A DNA stretch of 64,000 nt from assembly GCA_017936265.1 (NCBI GenBank), contig JAGBFX010000003.1, positions 62,001-126,000 on the forward strand. Reading direction: 5' to 3'. This document shows, in pieces, positions 1 to 8,211 of the stretch. Every line of letters begins with the position of its first letter. Position 1 is the first letter of the stretch. Both the position numbers and the translations under genes were made by a program. The notes below the pieces were generated by a model. It was not told where the DNA came from. It did no database searches and saw only the letters and a list, made by a program, of their open reading frames with translations. The stretch is from Bacteroidaceae bacterium (GTDB lineage: Bacteria > Bacteroidota > Bacteroidia > Bacteroidales > Bacteroidaceae).

Positions 1-377
1 ACCTTTATTATAAAAAGAGTATATATAAACCATAAATTCTTTGCAGCTGGTGCATCCATAAATGTATGGAAACCACATAAAACGCCGGCAGGGAACTTGA
101 GTAATTCCGGGATATCATTGTAATATTCGACAACATGTGAAAAATCTTTCATCAGACATAATAAAAGATATGGTATTATCAATGATACGTAATTCTTCTT
201 CAGGAACACTGCAAACGTATCACTGCGTTTAAAAAGATACCCGGAGATAATAAAGAACAGGGGTACATTAAATGAATATATGAATGGTGTAAAAGTCTTG
301 GGGAAGGCATGCCCCCAGATGATAAATAGCATACCTATAGCTTTCATCCAATCCACCCAACATTTATGTCTATTCAT
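1..377 (-). CDS. Acyltransferase-3 family membrane protein (5' part only)
   Basis: The gene runs off the left edge, so only about 125 N-terminal residues are visible. It starts with ATG at 377 (MNRHKCWVDWMKAIGMLFII). The next upstream ATG, at 382, meets a stop within three codons. The opening pattern, a charged stretch then W-x-K-x-x-G-M-x-F-I-I-W-G-H followed by a hydrophobic segment with NVPLFFIISGYLF, is typical of the acyltransferase-3 (OafA/NodX) family, where the early His is catalytic and the enzyme sits in the inner membrane to acylate a sugar or other surface molecule. A second hydrophobic segment (YVSLIIPYLLLCLM) follows. The acceptor cannot be inferred because the rest and the neighbours lie outside. 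The gene sits directly downstream of a hairpin-rich leader at 391-520. Confidence 0.75.
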   Translation of the reverse strand, partial: MNRHKCWVDWMKAIGMLFIIWGHAFPKTFTPFIYSFNVPLFFIISGYLFKRSDTFAVFLKKNYVSLIIPYLLLCLMKDFSHVVEYYNDIPELLKFPAGVLCGFHTFMDAPAAKNLWFIYTLFIIK

Positions 378-390
378 AGCATAGTCGTGT

Positions 391-420
391 ATATTGCCGG
401 CAGCCCCTTCACGGCAATAT
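391..420 (-). promoter_or_regulatory. Hairpin just upstream of the acyltransferase start
   Basis: A perfect 9-bp inverted repeat (ATATTGCCG at 391-399, CGGCAATAT at 412-420) with a 12-base loop lies 14 bases before the acyltransferase ATG. It could control access to the translation start or be part of the structured leader with the hairpin at 436-467. It has no U tract, so it is not itself a terminator. Confidence 0.4.
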
Positions 421-429
421 GTAACAAAT

Positions 430-522
430 AAAAAAGCGTAGGAACTGTACTGTCACCCGTTCCACGCCTTGAGGCTCTGGTATGCCCTAGACTGCCGGAA
501 CAAGCAACGCAGAGCCTATGCC
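430..522 (-). ncRNA. Candidate small RNA or attenuator leader
   Basis: On the minus strand a 7-bp stem GGCTCTG/CAGAGCC (516-510 with 479-473) encloses a 30-base loop, and the terminator hairpin at 467-436 plus a U tract follows at once. A GTTCC segment in the loop could also pair with the GGAAC arm of the terminator, which would give two mutually exclusive folds. No protein is encoded here. I do not recognise an Rfam family with certainty; signal-recognition RNA and tmRNA motifs are absent. A promoter upstream was not identified. Confidence 0.4.
436..467 (-). terminator. Rho-independent terminator hairpin in the acyltransferase leader
   Basis: Read on the minus strand, GCGTGGAAC pairs with GTTCCTACGC (one bulged base, 13-base loop), followed by six U at 435-430. 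It points toward the acyltransferase at 377, about 50 bases downstream. It therefore either ends a small RNA transcribed from about 520 or acts as an attenuator in the leader of that gene. Confidence 0.65.
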
Positions 523-1042
523 ATTATGCATAACACACACCATAGACATCTATCATTGCCTTGCCTTTGATTGTCAATTGGAATTTACCAGATTTCTATG
601 CGTCAAGAACAAAGCGCCAATAAACGCTTTCAAAAAATATAATCCCCCACTTGCCCGTTTGCACAGGCTCTACGAAGGTTGATGCAAATGTATTAATTTA
701 ATTCAATTGGCACAACAGCTAAATAAAAAAACAAAAAAAACACTTAAGCCAAAGATTAATCATACCTTTTCATTATCTTCGCAGAGAGAAGCGATAAAAA
801 GCAATAATACCAACTGTGTCATTGACCCGTTTTGCTTTTCGTGCACCGCTGGGCATCACTTTCAGCGATGCACCCTGTGACGTTCACTGCAAAACTCGTC
901 GATACAAAAACAAGGTTTCGTTTTTCTGAGCAACGCGAAATATCTCCTCTGTCAAAAAGAGATTCCTCATTTATATTCAATATGACGCATAAGATGATTA
1001 GAGATATTTCGCTCCGCTCAATATGACATAAAAGAGTAAATT
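523..1042. other. Intergenic region upstream of pyrC
   Basis: No convincing gene is seen. It holds an AT-rich segment (about 700-770), a match to the -7 promoter box (TATCTTCG at 774-781, + strand) that may serve pyrC through a long leader, and a dispersed repeat copy at 935-1028. A 64-codon open frame at 832-1026 runs through the repeat and has no recognisable content. Confidence 0.6.
935..1028. repeat. Dispersed palindromic repeat, copy A (degenerate)
   Basis: A perfect 12-bp inverted repeat GCGAAATATCTC (935-946) / GAGATATTTCGC (1001-1012) flanks a middle with GAGATTCCTC and ATATGAC. The element ends in CAATATGACA at 1028. The words GAGATWTC, ATTCCTC and ATGACA recur in the copies near 56.6, 59.7 and 62.1 kb. 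This copy lacks a clear left TGTCAT end, so it is rearranged or decayed. Confidence 0.55.
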
Positions 1043-2374
1043 ATGCGCGTACTTATAAGCAACCCCACAATAGTGAACAACGGCGAGCAGTTCCAGGGCT
1101 CGATAGTAGTGAACAACGGCAAGATTGTAGAGATACTCCGCGACAACGAACTGCCTCGCACAGAGTGCGATGAGATAATCGAGGCTACGGGACTGTATCT
1201 TATCCCCGGAGTGATTGACGACCACGTGCACTTCCGCGAACCGGGACTGACCGAGAAGGCTACAATTGCCACAGAAAGCCGCGCGGCTGCTGCAGGAGGA
1301 GTGACATCGTACATGGAGATGCCGAACACCAAGCCGCAGACAACAACCATTGAAGCCCTGAAGGAGAAGTATGCCATTGCGGCAAAGGATAGCCTCATCA
1401 ACTACTCGTTCTTCTTCGGCGCGACAAACAACAATGTCGCTGACTTTGAAAAACTCAACCCGCAGAAAACATGTGGCATTAAGCTGTTTATGGGTTCAAG
1501 TACCGGCAACATGCTCGTAGACAAGCGCGAGCAGCTTGAAAAAATCTTCAGCACCGCAAAGCAGCTGGGCCTGCCGGTGGCCGTACACTGCGAGGAGAGC
1601 AGCATAATTGCCGGGAACAGCAAGCGCATACAGCAGGAGGCAGGAGAAGACCCTGACGTGAAATACCACCCGCTCATACGCAGCGCCGAGGCATGCTACG
1701 AAAGCACGAAGTGCGCCGTTGAACTGGCGCGCAAGTTCGGAACACAACTGCACGTGATGCACATCAGCACAGCACGCGAGCTGGAGCTACTCGGTGACAG
1801 CAACATAACAGCCGAGGCAACCCCCGCGCACCTTACATTCTGCGACAAGGACTATGCACGCTTAGGTACAAGGATAAAATGTAACCCTGCAATCAAGGGA
1901 GAGGAAGAGCGCGAAGCGTTGCGACAGGCTGTTGCTGACGGACGCATAGACCTTATCGGCACAGACCATGCACCTCATTTGCCAAAGGACAAGATCGGCG
2001 GCGCGCTGAAAGCCGCATCGGGAATGCCAAGCATACAGTTCTCATTACTTGCGATGCTCAAACTTGCCGATGAGGGTGTTTTCACAATCGAGACTCTGGT
2101 CGAGAAGATGTGTCATGCTCCGGCGAGGATTTTCAATATAGACAAACGAGGTTTCATTGAGAAAGGCTATCATGCCGACTTTGTCCTGCTGAACCCCGAC
2201 GCGCCACACACCATAACCGCCGACTGCATCATAAGCAAATGTGGGTGGAGCCCGTTCGAAGGCGAGAGATTCAACTGGGCTGTAGAACAGACATGGGTAA
2301 ACGGCGAGTGCGTATACAAGAAAGGAAGCATAAACGACAACACCCGCGGAAAAGCACTTAAGTTCAACCGATGA
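1043..2374 (+). CDS. pyrC: Dihydroorotase
   Basis: This is a class I dihydroorotase, the zinc amidohydrolase that closes carbamoyl-aspartate to dihydroorotate in cytosolic pyrimidine synthesis. At 443 residues it has the usual family length. Visible motifs are the metal-binding DHVHFREPG near residue 60, GIKLFMGSSTGNM near 145-157 (following the family Lys region), a His in VAVHCEE and VMHIST, and GTDHAPH near 310, which supplies the catalytic Asp. The start at 1043 is the only ATG that leaves the full N-terminal beta-strand domain. The stop overlaps the next ATG by four bases (ATGA), so the activation-domain gene downstream is very likely translated from the same message. A -7 box at 774-781 lies far upstream, with a repeat between. 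Confidence 0.95.
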   Translation: MRVLISNPTIVNNGEQFQGSIVVNNGKIVEILRDNELPRTECDEIIEATGLYLIPGVIDDHVHFREPGLTEKATIATESRAAAAGGVTSYMEMPNTKPQTTTIEALKEKYAIAAKDSLINYSFFFGATNNNVADFEKLNPQKTCGIKLFMGSSTGNMLVDKREQLEKIFSTAKQLGLPVAVHCEESSIIAGNSKRIQQEAGEDPDVKYHPLIRSAEACYESTKCAVELARKFGTQLHVMHISTARELELLGDSNITAEATPAHLTFCDKDYARLGTRIKCNPAIKGEEEREALRQAVADGRIDLIGTDHAPHLPKDKIGGALKAASGMPSIQFSLLAMLKLADEGVFTIETLVEKMCHAPARIFNIDKRGFIEKGYHADFVLLNPDAPHTITADCIISKCGWSPFEGERFNWAVEQTWVNGECVYKKGSINDNTRGKALKFNR

Positions 2375-3183
2375 AAAGGAGCATTTTCCACTACGGAATA
2401 AAAGAGGTTGCCCCGTACATCGACTGGAGCTACTTCCTGCATGCATGGGGGATTGGAAACAGCGACAAAGGTACAGCCGAGGAACTGATAGGCGACGCCA
2501 AAAAGATTCTGCTGGAGGCAGAAGGCAGATACAGCACCCATGCTCTCTTTGCGCTGTGCGATGCCATAGGCTGCGAAGACAACATCATCATCGAAGGGAC
2601 TACTCTACCGCTTCTGCGTCAGCAGCACAGTATCGCAGGCAAGCCTAATCTGTGCCTCAGCGACTTCATATCTCCAAGAGGCGACAGGATTGCCCTTTTC
2701 GCCACCACAGTCGACAATGGATTCAGCGATGAATACCGCAATGACGACTATAGGAACATCATTGCACGTATCCTTGCCGACCGCCTTGCCGAGGCCACCG
2801 CTTCGCTGATGCACCGCAGCGTACGCACCAAAAAGGAGTTCTGGGGATACGCTCCCGATGAACAGCTGACAATTGAGGAGCTTAACCGCGAGGAGTATCA
2901 GGGGATACGCCCTGCCGTGGGTTACCCCTCGCTACCCGACCAGAGCGTGATATTCATCATCGACTCCATTCTGAAACTGAAGGATATCGGCATTGAGCTG
3001 ACACCCAACGGAGCTATGTTCCCGCATGCATCGGTATGCGGAATGATGCTTTCACACCCGGCTTCCCGATACTTCGCCATCGGGGAGATAAGCGATGAAC
3101 AGCTGCGCGACTATTCCGCACGTCGGGGAATTCCCGAAGAGGAGATAAGGAAGTTCCTTTCGCGCAACGTACGTGAAGCATAA
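2371..3183 (+). CDS. Stand-alone methionine synthase (MetH) activation domain
   Basis: The 270-residue protein matches the C-terminal reactivation domain of cobalamin-dependent methionine synthase, which binds AdoMet and, with an electron donor, re-methylates oxidised cobalamin. The signature R-P-A-V-G-Y-P-S-x-P-D is at about residues 182-192, followed by LTPNGAMFPHASVCG and HPASRYFAIGEI, the helmet-domain segments that line the AdoMet site. The catalytic MetH modules are absent, so it must act on a separate MetH encoded elsewhere. Free-standing versions are known in other bacteria. It overlaps pyrC by four bases. The link with pyrC may only be shared expression; folate one-carbon supply would be a speculative connection. 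Confidence 0.85.
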   Translation: MKRSIFHYGIKEVAPYIDWSYFLHAWGIGNSDKGTAEELIGDAKKILLEAEGRYSTHALFALCDAIGCEDNIIIEGTTLPLLRQQHSIAGKPNLCLSDFISPRGDRIALFATTVDNGFSDEYRNDDYRNIIARILADRLAEATASLMHRSVRTKKEFWGYAPDEQLTIEELNREEYQGIRPAVGYPSLPDQSVIFIIDSILKLKDIGIELTPNGAMFPHASVCGMMLSHPASRYFAIGEISDEQLRDYSARRGIPEEEIRKFLSRNVREA

Positions 3184-3226
3184 TAAGTTTTTGACACAAA
3201 AGGAGTGTTAAAATTCGGAAAAACAC

Positions 3227-3234
3227 TATCTTTG
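3227..3234 (+). promoter_or_regulatory. Candidate -7 promoter box for plsC
   Basis: TATCTTTG fits the Bacteroides -7 consensus TAnnTTTG and lies 44 bases after the end of the MetH activation gene. No clear TTTG is seen 19 bases upstream. The leader element at 3231-3294 starts inside this box. Confidence 0.5.
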
Positions 3235-3294
3235 CGCTAAAGCGCGAAAATAGGATACACCCGCGTGATATATCTGAAGCGAACTTCATATATC
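3231..3294 (+). promoter_or_regulatory. Structured leader element, copy 1
   Basis: The leader reads TTTGCGCTAAAGCGCG, then AAAATAGGAT, a GC-rich spacer, and a hairpin (270-279 with 284-293, one mismatch) closed by a CGAA tetraloop flanked by AAG and CTT. A second copy with the same plan lies at 52678-52737. Three stem pairs differ between copies by swaps that keep pairing, which suggests the fold is used as RNA or single-stranded DNA. Confidence 0.5.
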
Positions 3295-3349
3295 CCGCTT
3301 GTCCTCAGCTATATCACAGCATATAACCAACATCAAAAAGAATTACAGT

Positions 3350-4084
3350 ATGTTAAGAAAAATCCTACATCCCTTCTATGTGTTGTATCAGGTACTGTTT
3401 GCCTGGTGGGCAGCAATCATCCTGGTTGCAATAACTTCAATCTGCATCAGTCTCTTCGGACGCTATCTCAAGGTAAAGAACGGCGACCATATACCGGCGG
3501 TAATCTGGTGCAAACTCACATGCTGGCTGTTCCTTATTCCCGTGAAAGTTGTCGACAGAGACAAGTATGTCCAGAAGGACAAGAACTACATCTTCGCGGC
3601 AAACCATCAGGGAATGTTCGATATCTTTGTCATGTACGGTTACGTGGAGAAGCGTTTCAAATGGATTATGAAAGACACCCTGCGCAAAATTCCTCTCCTT
3701 GGAAAGGCATGCGCCGACACCGGCCACATATACGTCAACCGCTCTACTCCACAGAAGGACCTGTTGCGCAAGTCCATCAGCATACTCAAGAGCGGTGTAT
3801 CAATGGGTATATTCCCCGAAGGTACACGTTGCAAGGACGGCAAGTTGGGTACATTCAAGAAGGGTACATTCGTAATCGCGAATATGGCACAGGCCACAAT
3901 AATCCCTGTAACTATCGACGGTTCATATGACATCCTGCCAAAGGGATGCAAGTGCCTGCACTGGTCACCTGTGACACTTACCTTCCATGCTCCGGTGGAA
4001 TGCAATGGACGTGACAGCGAGAACGTCGACCGCATGATGGAGGAGACACGCGCAGCCATTGCTTCTGCTCTCGAGAACAAATGA
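3350..4084 (+). CDS. plsC: 1-acyl-sn-glycerol-3-phosphate acyltransferase
   Basis: This enzyme adds the second acyl chain to lysophosphatidic acid to make phosphatidic acid at the inner membrane. I set the start at the ATG at 3350 (MLRKILHPFYVLYQ), which gives 244 residues, the usual family size. An upstream in-frame start at 3299 would add 17 residues that resemble untranslated leader. One hydrophobic segment spans about residues 11-40. The acyltransferase motifs are present: NHQGMFD near residue 83 (catalytic His and Asp), a central GHIYVNRS block, and FPEGTR near 158. The gene has its own candidate promoter. It is followed after 28 bases by the S46 peptidase, with no terminator seen between them. 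Confidence 0.93.
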   Translation: MLRKILHPFYVLYQVLFAWWAAIILVAITSICISLFGRYLKVKNGDHIPAVIWCKLTCWLFLIPVKVVDRDKYVQKDKNYIFAANHQGMFDIFVMYGYVEKRFKWIMKDTLRKIPLLGKACADTGHIYVNRSTPQKDLLRKSISILKSGVSMGIFPEGTRCKDGKLGTFKKGTFVIANMAQATIIPVTIDGSYDILPKGCKCLHWSPVTLTFHAPVECNGRDSENVDRMMEETRAAIASALENK

Positions 4085-4112
4085 TAAAGACACAAATTAA
4101 AAAAATATAGAC

Positions 4113-6254
4113 ATGAAGAAATTATTTGCAACACTGCTCATGGCAGTTCTTTTCACTCCACAGCTCTTGGCAGATGAGGGCATGTGGCTTTTGCAGCTTA
4201 TGCGCCAGCAGAATCTGGAGGACCAGATGCGTAAACAGGGACTCACGATGTCTGTTGACGGCATCTACTCACCCGACGCACCGTCACTCAAGGATGCCAT
4301 TGGTATCTTCGGTGCCGGCTGTACTGGCGAGGTCATCTCGCCCAATGGTCTTGTGATAACCAACCACCACTGCGGTTTCAGTTACATCCAGCAGTTGAGC
4401 ACAGTTGAGCACAACTACCTGCACAACGGCTTCTGGAGCCAGAGCTACGAGGAAGAGCTCCCATGTGAGAACATCGGTTTCACATTCGTTGTAAACATCA
4501 AGGATGTTACCGATGAGGTAAACAACCGCGTGAAGAAAGGCGAGATTACCGAGGAGCAGTCATTCGACCATCAGGTACTCGGCCGCATCGGTAAGGAACT
4601 GTTCAACGCAGACAACATCGAAGGCAAAGAGTACATGTACCCGCAGCTGCTTCCCTACTTCGAGGGTAACAGGTTCTACCTAATATATTACAAGAAGTAC
4701 AGCGACGTGCGCCTTGTAGCTACCCCCCCGAACTCAATCGGAAAGTTCGGCGGCGAGACTGACAACTGGATGTGGCCACGCCACACAGGCGATTTCTCGG
4801 TATTCCGCATCTATGGTGACAAGAACGGAAACCCTGCGGCATACAGCAAGGAGAATGTTCCTTTGAAGACTCCCAAGTTCCTGAACATTTCTCTTGCAGG
4901 CTTTGAGAACGGTGACTTTGCCATGATTATGGGATTCCCCGGCAGCACCTCACGTTACCTTACAGGCGATGAGGTAAAGCAGAGAATGTACCAGGAGAAT
5001 GAGCCACGCATCGCTATGCGCGACGTCACTCTGAAGATTATCCGTGAGGAGATGGCAAAGAGCGAGGATATCGCTATCCGTTATGCCAACAAGCAGGCTA
5101 AAATAAGCAACTACTGGAAGAACTCTATCGGTATGAACAAGGCCATTGTCGACAACAAGGTTGTTGAGACAAAGCTCGCCGAGGAGGCTGCGTTCAAGGC
5201 TTGGGCACAGAAGAACGGCAAGAACGAATATATTGACGTTGTCGAGAAAATCAACGCCTGTGTCGAGGAGATGAACCGCACCGTCTACCTCACCACACTT
5301 GTAACCGAGGCAATCAGCAATGTCGAGTTCATACAACGCAACCTCACCATCGGCAACAACAAGATGTTCGACGACCCAGCAACCATAGAGAACAGCCTGA
5401 ACACAGCATGGGCATGGCTGCACAACCGCGACTATGTACACGACATCGACCGCCGCATAGCAAAAGAGGTATTGCCTCTCTACTTTGAGCTCACACAGCC
5501 CGAGGAGCGCGACGAACACCTCAACGAGATATATGCGAAATACAAGGGCGATATATGCAAATACATCGACGATGTATATGACAACTCAATTATGGCAAAC
5601 AAGAAGAACTTTGACAAGTTTATGAAAAAGCCGTCGTTGAAGAAATTCGAGAAAGACCCTGCAATGAAGCTGCGCACTGCCATCTGGAACACATACAGGG
5701 CTCTTTACGCCAAGAACGAAGAGTTTGCTGCCGTTATGAACCCGCTCCACAAGACATATCTCAAGGGTCTGATGGAGATGGCTGACGGCGCGCCTGTCTA
5801 CCCCGATGCAAACTTCACAATGCGTATGACATACGGCAATGTAAAGCCTTACCAGCCGAAGGACGGTGTTACATACAACTACTATACAACCTTGAAGGGT
5901 GTAATGGAGAAGGAGGACCCCAATAACAGCGAGTTCATCGTTCCTGCACGCCTGAAGGAACTTTACGAGGCGAAGGATTTCGGCCAGTATGCAATGGCTA
6001 ACGGCGAGATGCCGGTCGCTTTCCTTACCACCAACGACATCACTGGCGGTAACAGCGGTAGCGGTGTGCTCAACGGCAACGGTGAGCTCATAGGACTTGC
6101 ATTCGACGGAAACTGGGAGTCACTCAGCGGCGACATCAACTTCGATGACAACCTGCAGCGTTGTATCAATGTGGATATCCGCTATGTACTCTTTGTTATT
6201 GAGAAGCTCGGCAACTGCAAGCGAATCATCGATGAGGTGAATATCGTAAAGTAA
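4113..6254 (+). CDS. S46 family dipeptidyl-peptidase, DPP7-like
   Basis: This is an exported serine exopeptidase that removes dipeptides from peptide N-termini, used by Bacteroidales to feed on peptides. A type I signal peptide (cleavage likely after PQLLA) precedes the mature chain, and 713 residues is the family length. The chymotrypsin-like triad is visible: His in TNHHCGF near residue 86, Asp in the DNWMWPRHTGDF region near 215-225, and Ser in GGNSGSGV near 645. S46 enzymes differ at the residue 18 positions after the catalytic Ser: Gly in DPP7 (hydrophobic P1), Arg in DPP11 (acidic P1). Here it is Gly, in LAFDGNWE. I therefore predict DPP7-type preference. The specificity rule is from knowledge of the Porphyromonas enzymes; activity is inferred. 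Confidence 0.92.
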   Translation: MKKLFATLLMAVLFTPQLLADEGMWLLQLMRQQNLEDQMRKQGLTMSVDGIYSPDAPSLKDAIGIFGAGCTGEVISPNGLVITNHHCGFSYIQQLSTVEHNYLHNGFWSQSYEEELPCENIGFTFVVNIKDVTDEVNNRVKKGEITEEQSFDHQVLGRIGKELFNADNIEGKEYMYPQLLPYFEGNRFYLIYYKKYSDVRLVATPPNSIGKFGGETDNWMWPRHTGDFSVFRIYGDKNGNPAAYSKENVPLKTPKFLNISLAGFENGDFAMIMGFPGSTSRYLTGDEVKQRMYQENEPRIAMRDVTLKIIREEMAKSEDIAIRYANKQAKISNYWKNSIGMNKAIVDNKVVETKLAEEAAFKAWAQKNGKNEYIDVVEKINACVEEMNRTVYLTTLVTEAISNVEFIQRNLTIGNNKMFDDPATIENSLNTAWAWLHNRDYVHDIDRRIAKEVLPLYFELTQPEERDEHLNEIYAKYKGDICKYIDDVYDNSIMANKKNFDKFMKKPSLKKFEKDPAMKLRTAIWNTYRALYAKNEEFAAVMNPLHKTYLKGLMEMADGAPVYPDANFTMRMTYGNVKPYQPKDGVTYNYYTTLKGVMEKEDPNNSEFIVPARLKELYEAKDFGQYAMANGEMPVAFLTTNDITGGNSGSGVLNGNGELIGLAFDGNWESLSGDINFDDNLQRCINVDIRYVLFVIEKLGNCKRIIDEVNIVK

Positions 6255-6284
6255 CAAGGGAACTGCCATAAGGCGGTTGCCAGC

Positions 6285-6328
6285 ATAAAGAGAATCAGAC
6301 GGCCATTAAGCCGTCTGATTCTCTTTAT
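6285..6328. terminator. Bidirectional terminator between convergent genes
   Basis: A perfect 19-bp inverted repeat (285-303 and 310-328 after 6000) with a 6-base loop CATTAA has A/T-rich outer ends on both sides. It lies between the S46 peptidase (+) and the YgiQ gene (-) and can stop both transcripts. Confidence 0.85.
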
Positions 6329-6354
6329 ATCATACAGTACAGGTCCCTGCAATT

Positions 6355-8211
6355 TTACATGCCGAGTTTCTTCAGCAGATCGGGGCGCCTCATGCTCCTG
6401 AGCAAGCGGGCAATCTCCTTACGCTCTTCGGGCTTGTACCAGAAGAAGAATCGTCTCTGCGCCTCTTTGTCGCGCATTGAGCGTGCTACATATACTTTCT
6501 CGCCAGTCTCGGGGTTTATGCCCGTATAGTACATCTCCGTAGCCATTGTCATTGGTGTCGGGGTAAAATCCTGCACCTGTTCAAGGTGGAAATTCAGCTG
6601 TCGCGTCTCGGCAGCAAGCTCTGCCATGCTCTCGAGCGTACTGCCCGGGTGACTACTGATGAAATATGGGATAATCTGTTGTTTGAGGTTATGCGTACTG
6701 TTTATGCGGTCGAATATACGCTTGAACTCATGGAACTGCCTGAACGGGGGCTTACGCATGAGCTTGAGCACCGCGTCGCCCGTATGTTCGGGAGCGACCT
6801 TGAGCCTGCCGCTCACATGATGCTTTATAAGTTCCTCGGTATATCGTGCGGTTGCCGCATCACGCTCGGCGTCGCCACTCTTGTGAAGCAGCATGTCATA
6901 CCTGACTCCGCTACCGATAAAACTTTTCTTTATTCCGGGCATAGCATCAACCCTCTTGTAAAGCTCAAGCAGCGGCGAGTGGTCGGCATTCATATTTGGG
7001 CATATCTTGGGCTGTATACATGAAGGACGCGAACATTTCGCACATAGCTCGCTGTTCTTTCCTTTCATCATGTACATGTTTGCCGAAGGGCCTCCGAGAT
7101 CGGAGAGATACCCCTTGAAATCATCCATTTTTGAGATAGCCTCAACCTCGCGCAGGATACTTTCCTGACTGCGGTTGACAATGAACTTTCCCTGATGAGC
7201 CGATATGGTACAGAATGCACATCCGCCGAAACACCCACGGTGTATATTGACCGAGTGCTTTATCATATCATAGGCCGGAATACGTTTCCCTTTGTATTTG
7301 GGGTGCGGAAGGCGCGTATATGGCAGGTCGAAGCTATGGTCAAGCTGCTCTGTTGTCATTGTGGGGAAAGGAGGATTGATGACAACCACTCCCTCATCGG
7401 TCTCCTGCAGAAGCCTCTTTGCGTTTACCCTGTTCGATTCCTTCTCAATCGCCAGGAAGTTTGCGGCCTGCTTTTCTTTACTTTTCAGACACTCACTGTG
7501 CGGAGCAAGGCGCCTGTCGTTCTCCTCATCAAAAAGGACCTCATCCCTGCGGGCAAGGTAACCAGTCTGCCTTATGCCACGGCTGATAACCCTTGCATCG
7601 CCAGCTGTGACATATTCGGCACCCAAAGCGGTCAGATGCTCTTTCATAGCCGAGGTAAGGGCTATTATAGGCTGCTCGCCCATGCCATACACAAGGACGT
7701 CGGCCTTGCTGTCGACAAGGATACTCTTACGCAGGGAATCCTGCCAGTAGTCATAGTGGGTAAAACGTCGCATAGAAGCCTCGATGCCGCCTATGACAAC
7801 GGGAGCATCGGGATATATCTCCTTGAGAATATTGGAGTAGACTATTGTCGCATACTCGGGGCGCATGCTGTGCTTGCCGTCAGGAGAGTAGGCATCCTCG
7901 CTACGGAATCTCTTAGCTGCCGTATACTTGTTTACCATGGAATCCATGCACCCTGCCGAGATGCCGAAGAAGAGCCTCGGACGGCCCATTTTCTTGAAGT
8001 CGCGCAAATCATCCTGCCAGTTGGGCTGCGGCACTATAGCCACACGTAACCCTTCGGCCTCAAGCAGACGGCCGATGACAGCCGCACCGAAGGAGGGATG
8101 GTCCACATAAGCGTCGCCACTGAAGATGACGACGTCAAGCTCCTCCCACCCGCGCATCTGCGCCTCTTTGCGGGTCGTAGGCAGCCAGTCGGTAACTCTG
8201 CGATCACTCAT
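6355..8211 (-). CDS. YgiQ family radical SAM protein
   Basis: A 618-residue cytosolic radical SAM enzyme of the YgiQ (UPF0313) family, whose substrate is not established. The N-terminal part is the conserved YgiQ domain (DVVIFSGDAYVDHPSFG at residues 26-42, VIGGIEASMRRFTHYDYW near 141-158). The iron-sulfur site is C-F-G-G-C-A-F-C near residue 330, the CxxxCxxC triad that binds a 4Fe-4S cluster. A CAKCSRPSC segment near 392-400 adds further cysteines seen in this family. The ATG at 8211 lies inside the end of the upstream small gene (8-base overlap), so translation is probably coupled. It is the last gene of the porW-porX-tsaE group on this strand and ends at the 6285-6328 terminator. Confidence 0.9.
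   Translation of the reverse strand: MSDRRVTDWLPTTRKEAQMRGWEELDVVIFSGDAYVDHPSFGAAVIGRLLEAEGLRVAIVPQPNWQDDLRDFKKMGRPRLFFGISAGCMDSMVNKYTAAKRFRSEDAYSPDGKHSMRPEYATIVYSNILKEIYPDAPVVIGGIEASMRRFTHYDYWQDSLRKSILVDSKADVLVYGMGEQPIIALTSAMKEHLTALGAEYVTAGDARVISRGIRQTGYLARRDEVLFDEENDRRLAPHSECLKSKEKQAANFLAIEKESNRVNAKRLLQETDEGVVVINPPFPTMTTEQLDHSFDLPYTRLPHPKYKGKRIPAYDMIKHSVNIHRGCFGGCAFCTISAHQGKFIVNRSQESILREVEAISKMDDFKGYLSDLGGPSANMYMMKGKNSELCAKCSRPSCIQPKICPNMNADHSPLLELYKRVDAMPGIKKSFIGSGVRYDMLLHKSGDAERDAATARYTEELIKHHVSGRLKVAPEHTGDAVLKLMRKPPFRQFHEFKRIFDRINSTHNLKQQIIPYFISSHPGSTLESMAELAAETRQLNFHLEQVQDFTPTPMTMATEMYYTGINPETGEKVYVARSMRDKEAQRRFFFWYKPEERKEIARLLRSMRRPDLLKKLGM

Noticed and set aside
430..522. Signal recognition particle RNA, tmRNA or RNase P RNA for the minus-strand structured region.
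   Set aside because: The conserved SRP loop motif and tmRNA ends are absent, and the length is short for RNase P.
4113..6254. Reading the S46 peptidase as DPP11 (acidic P1).
   Set aside because: The residue 18 positions after the catalytic Ser is Gly, as in DPP7, not Arg.
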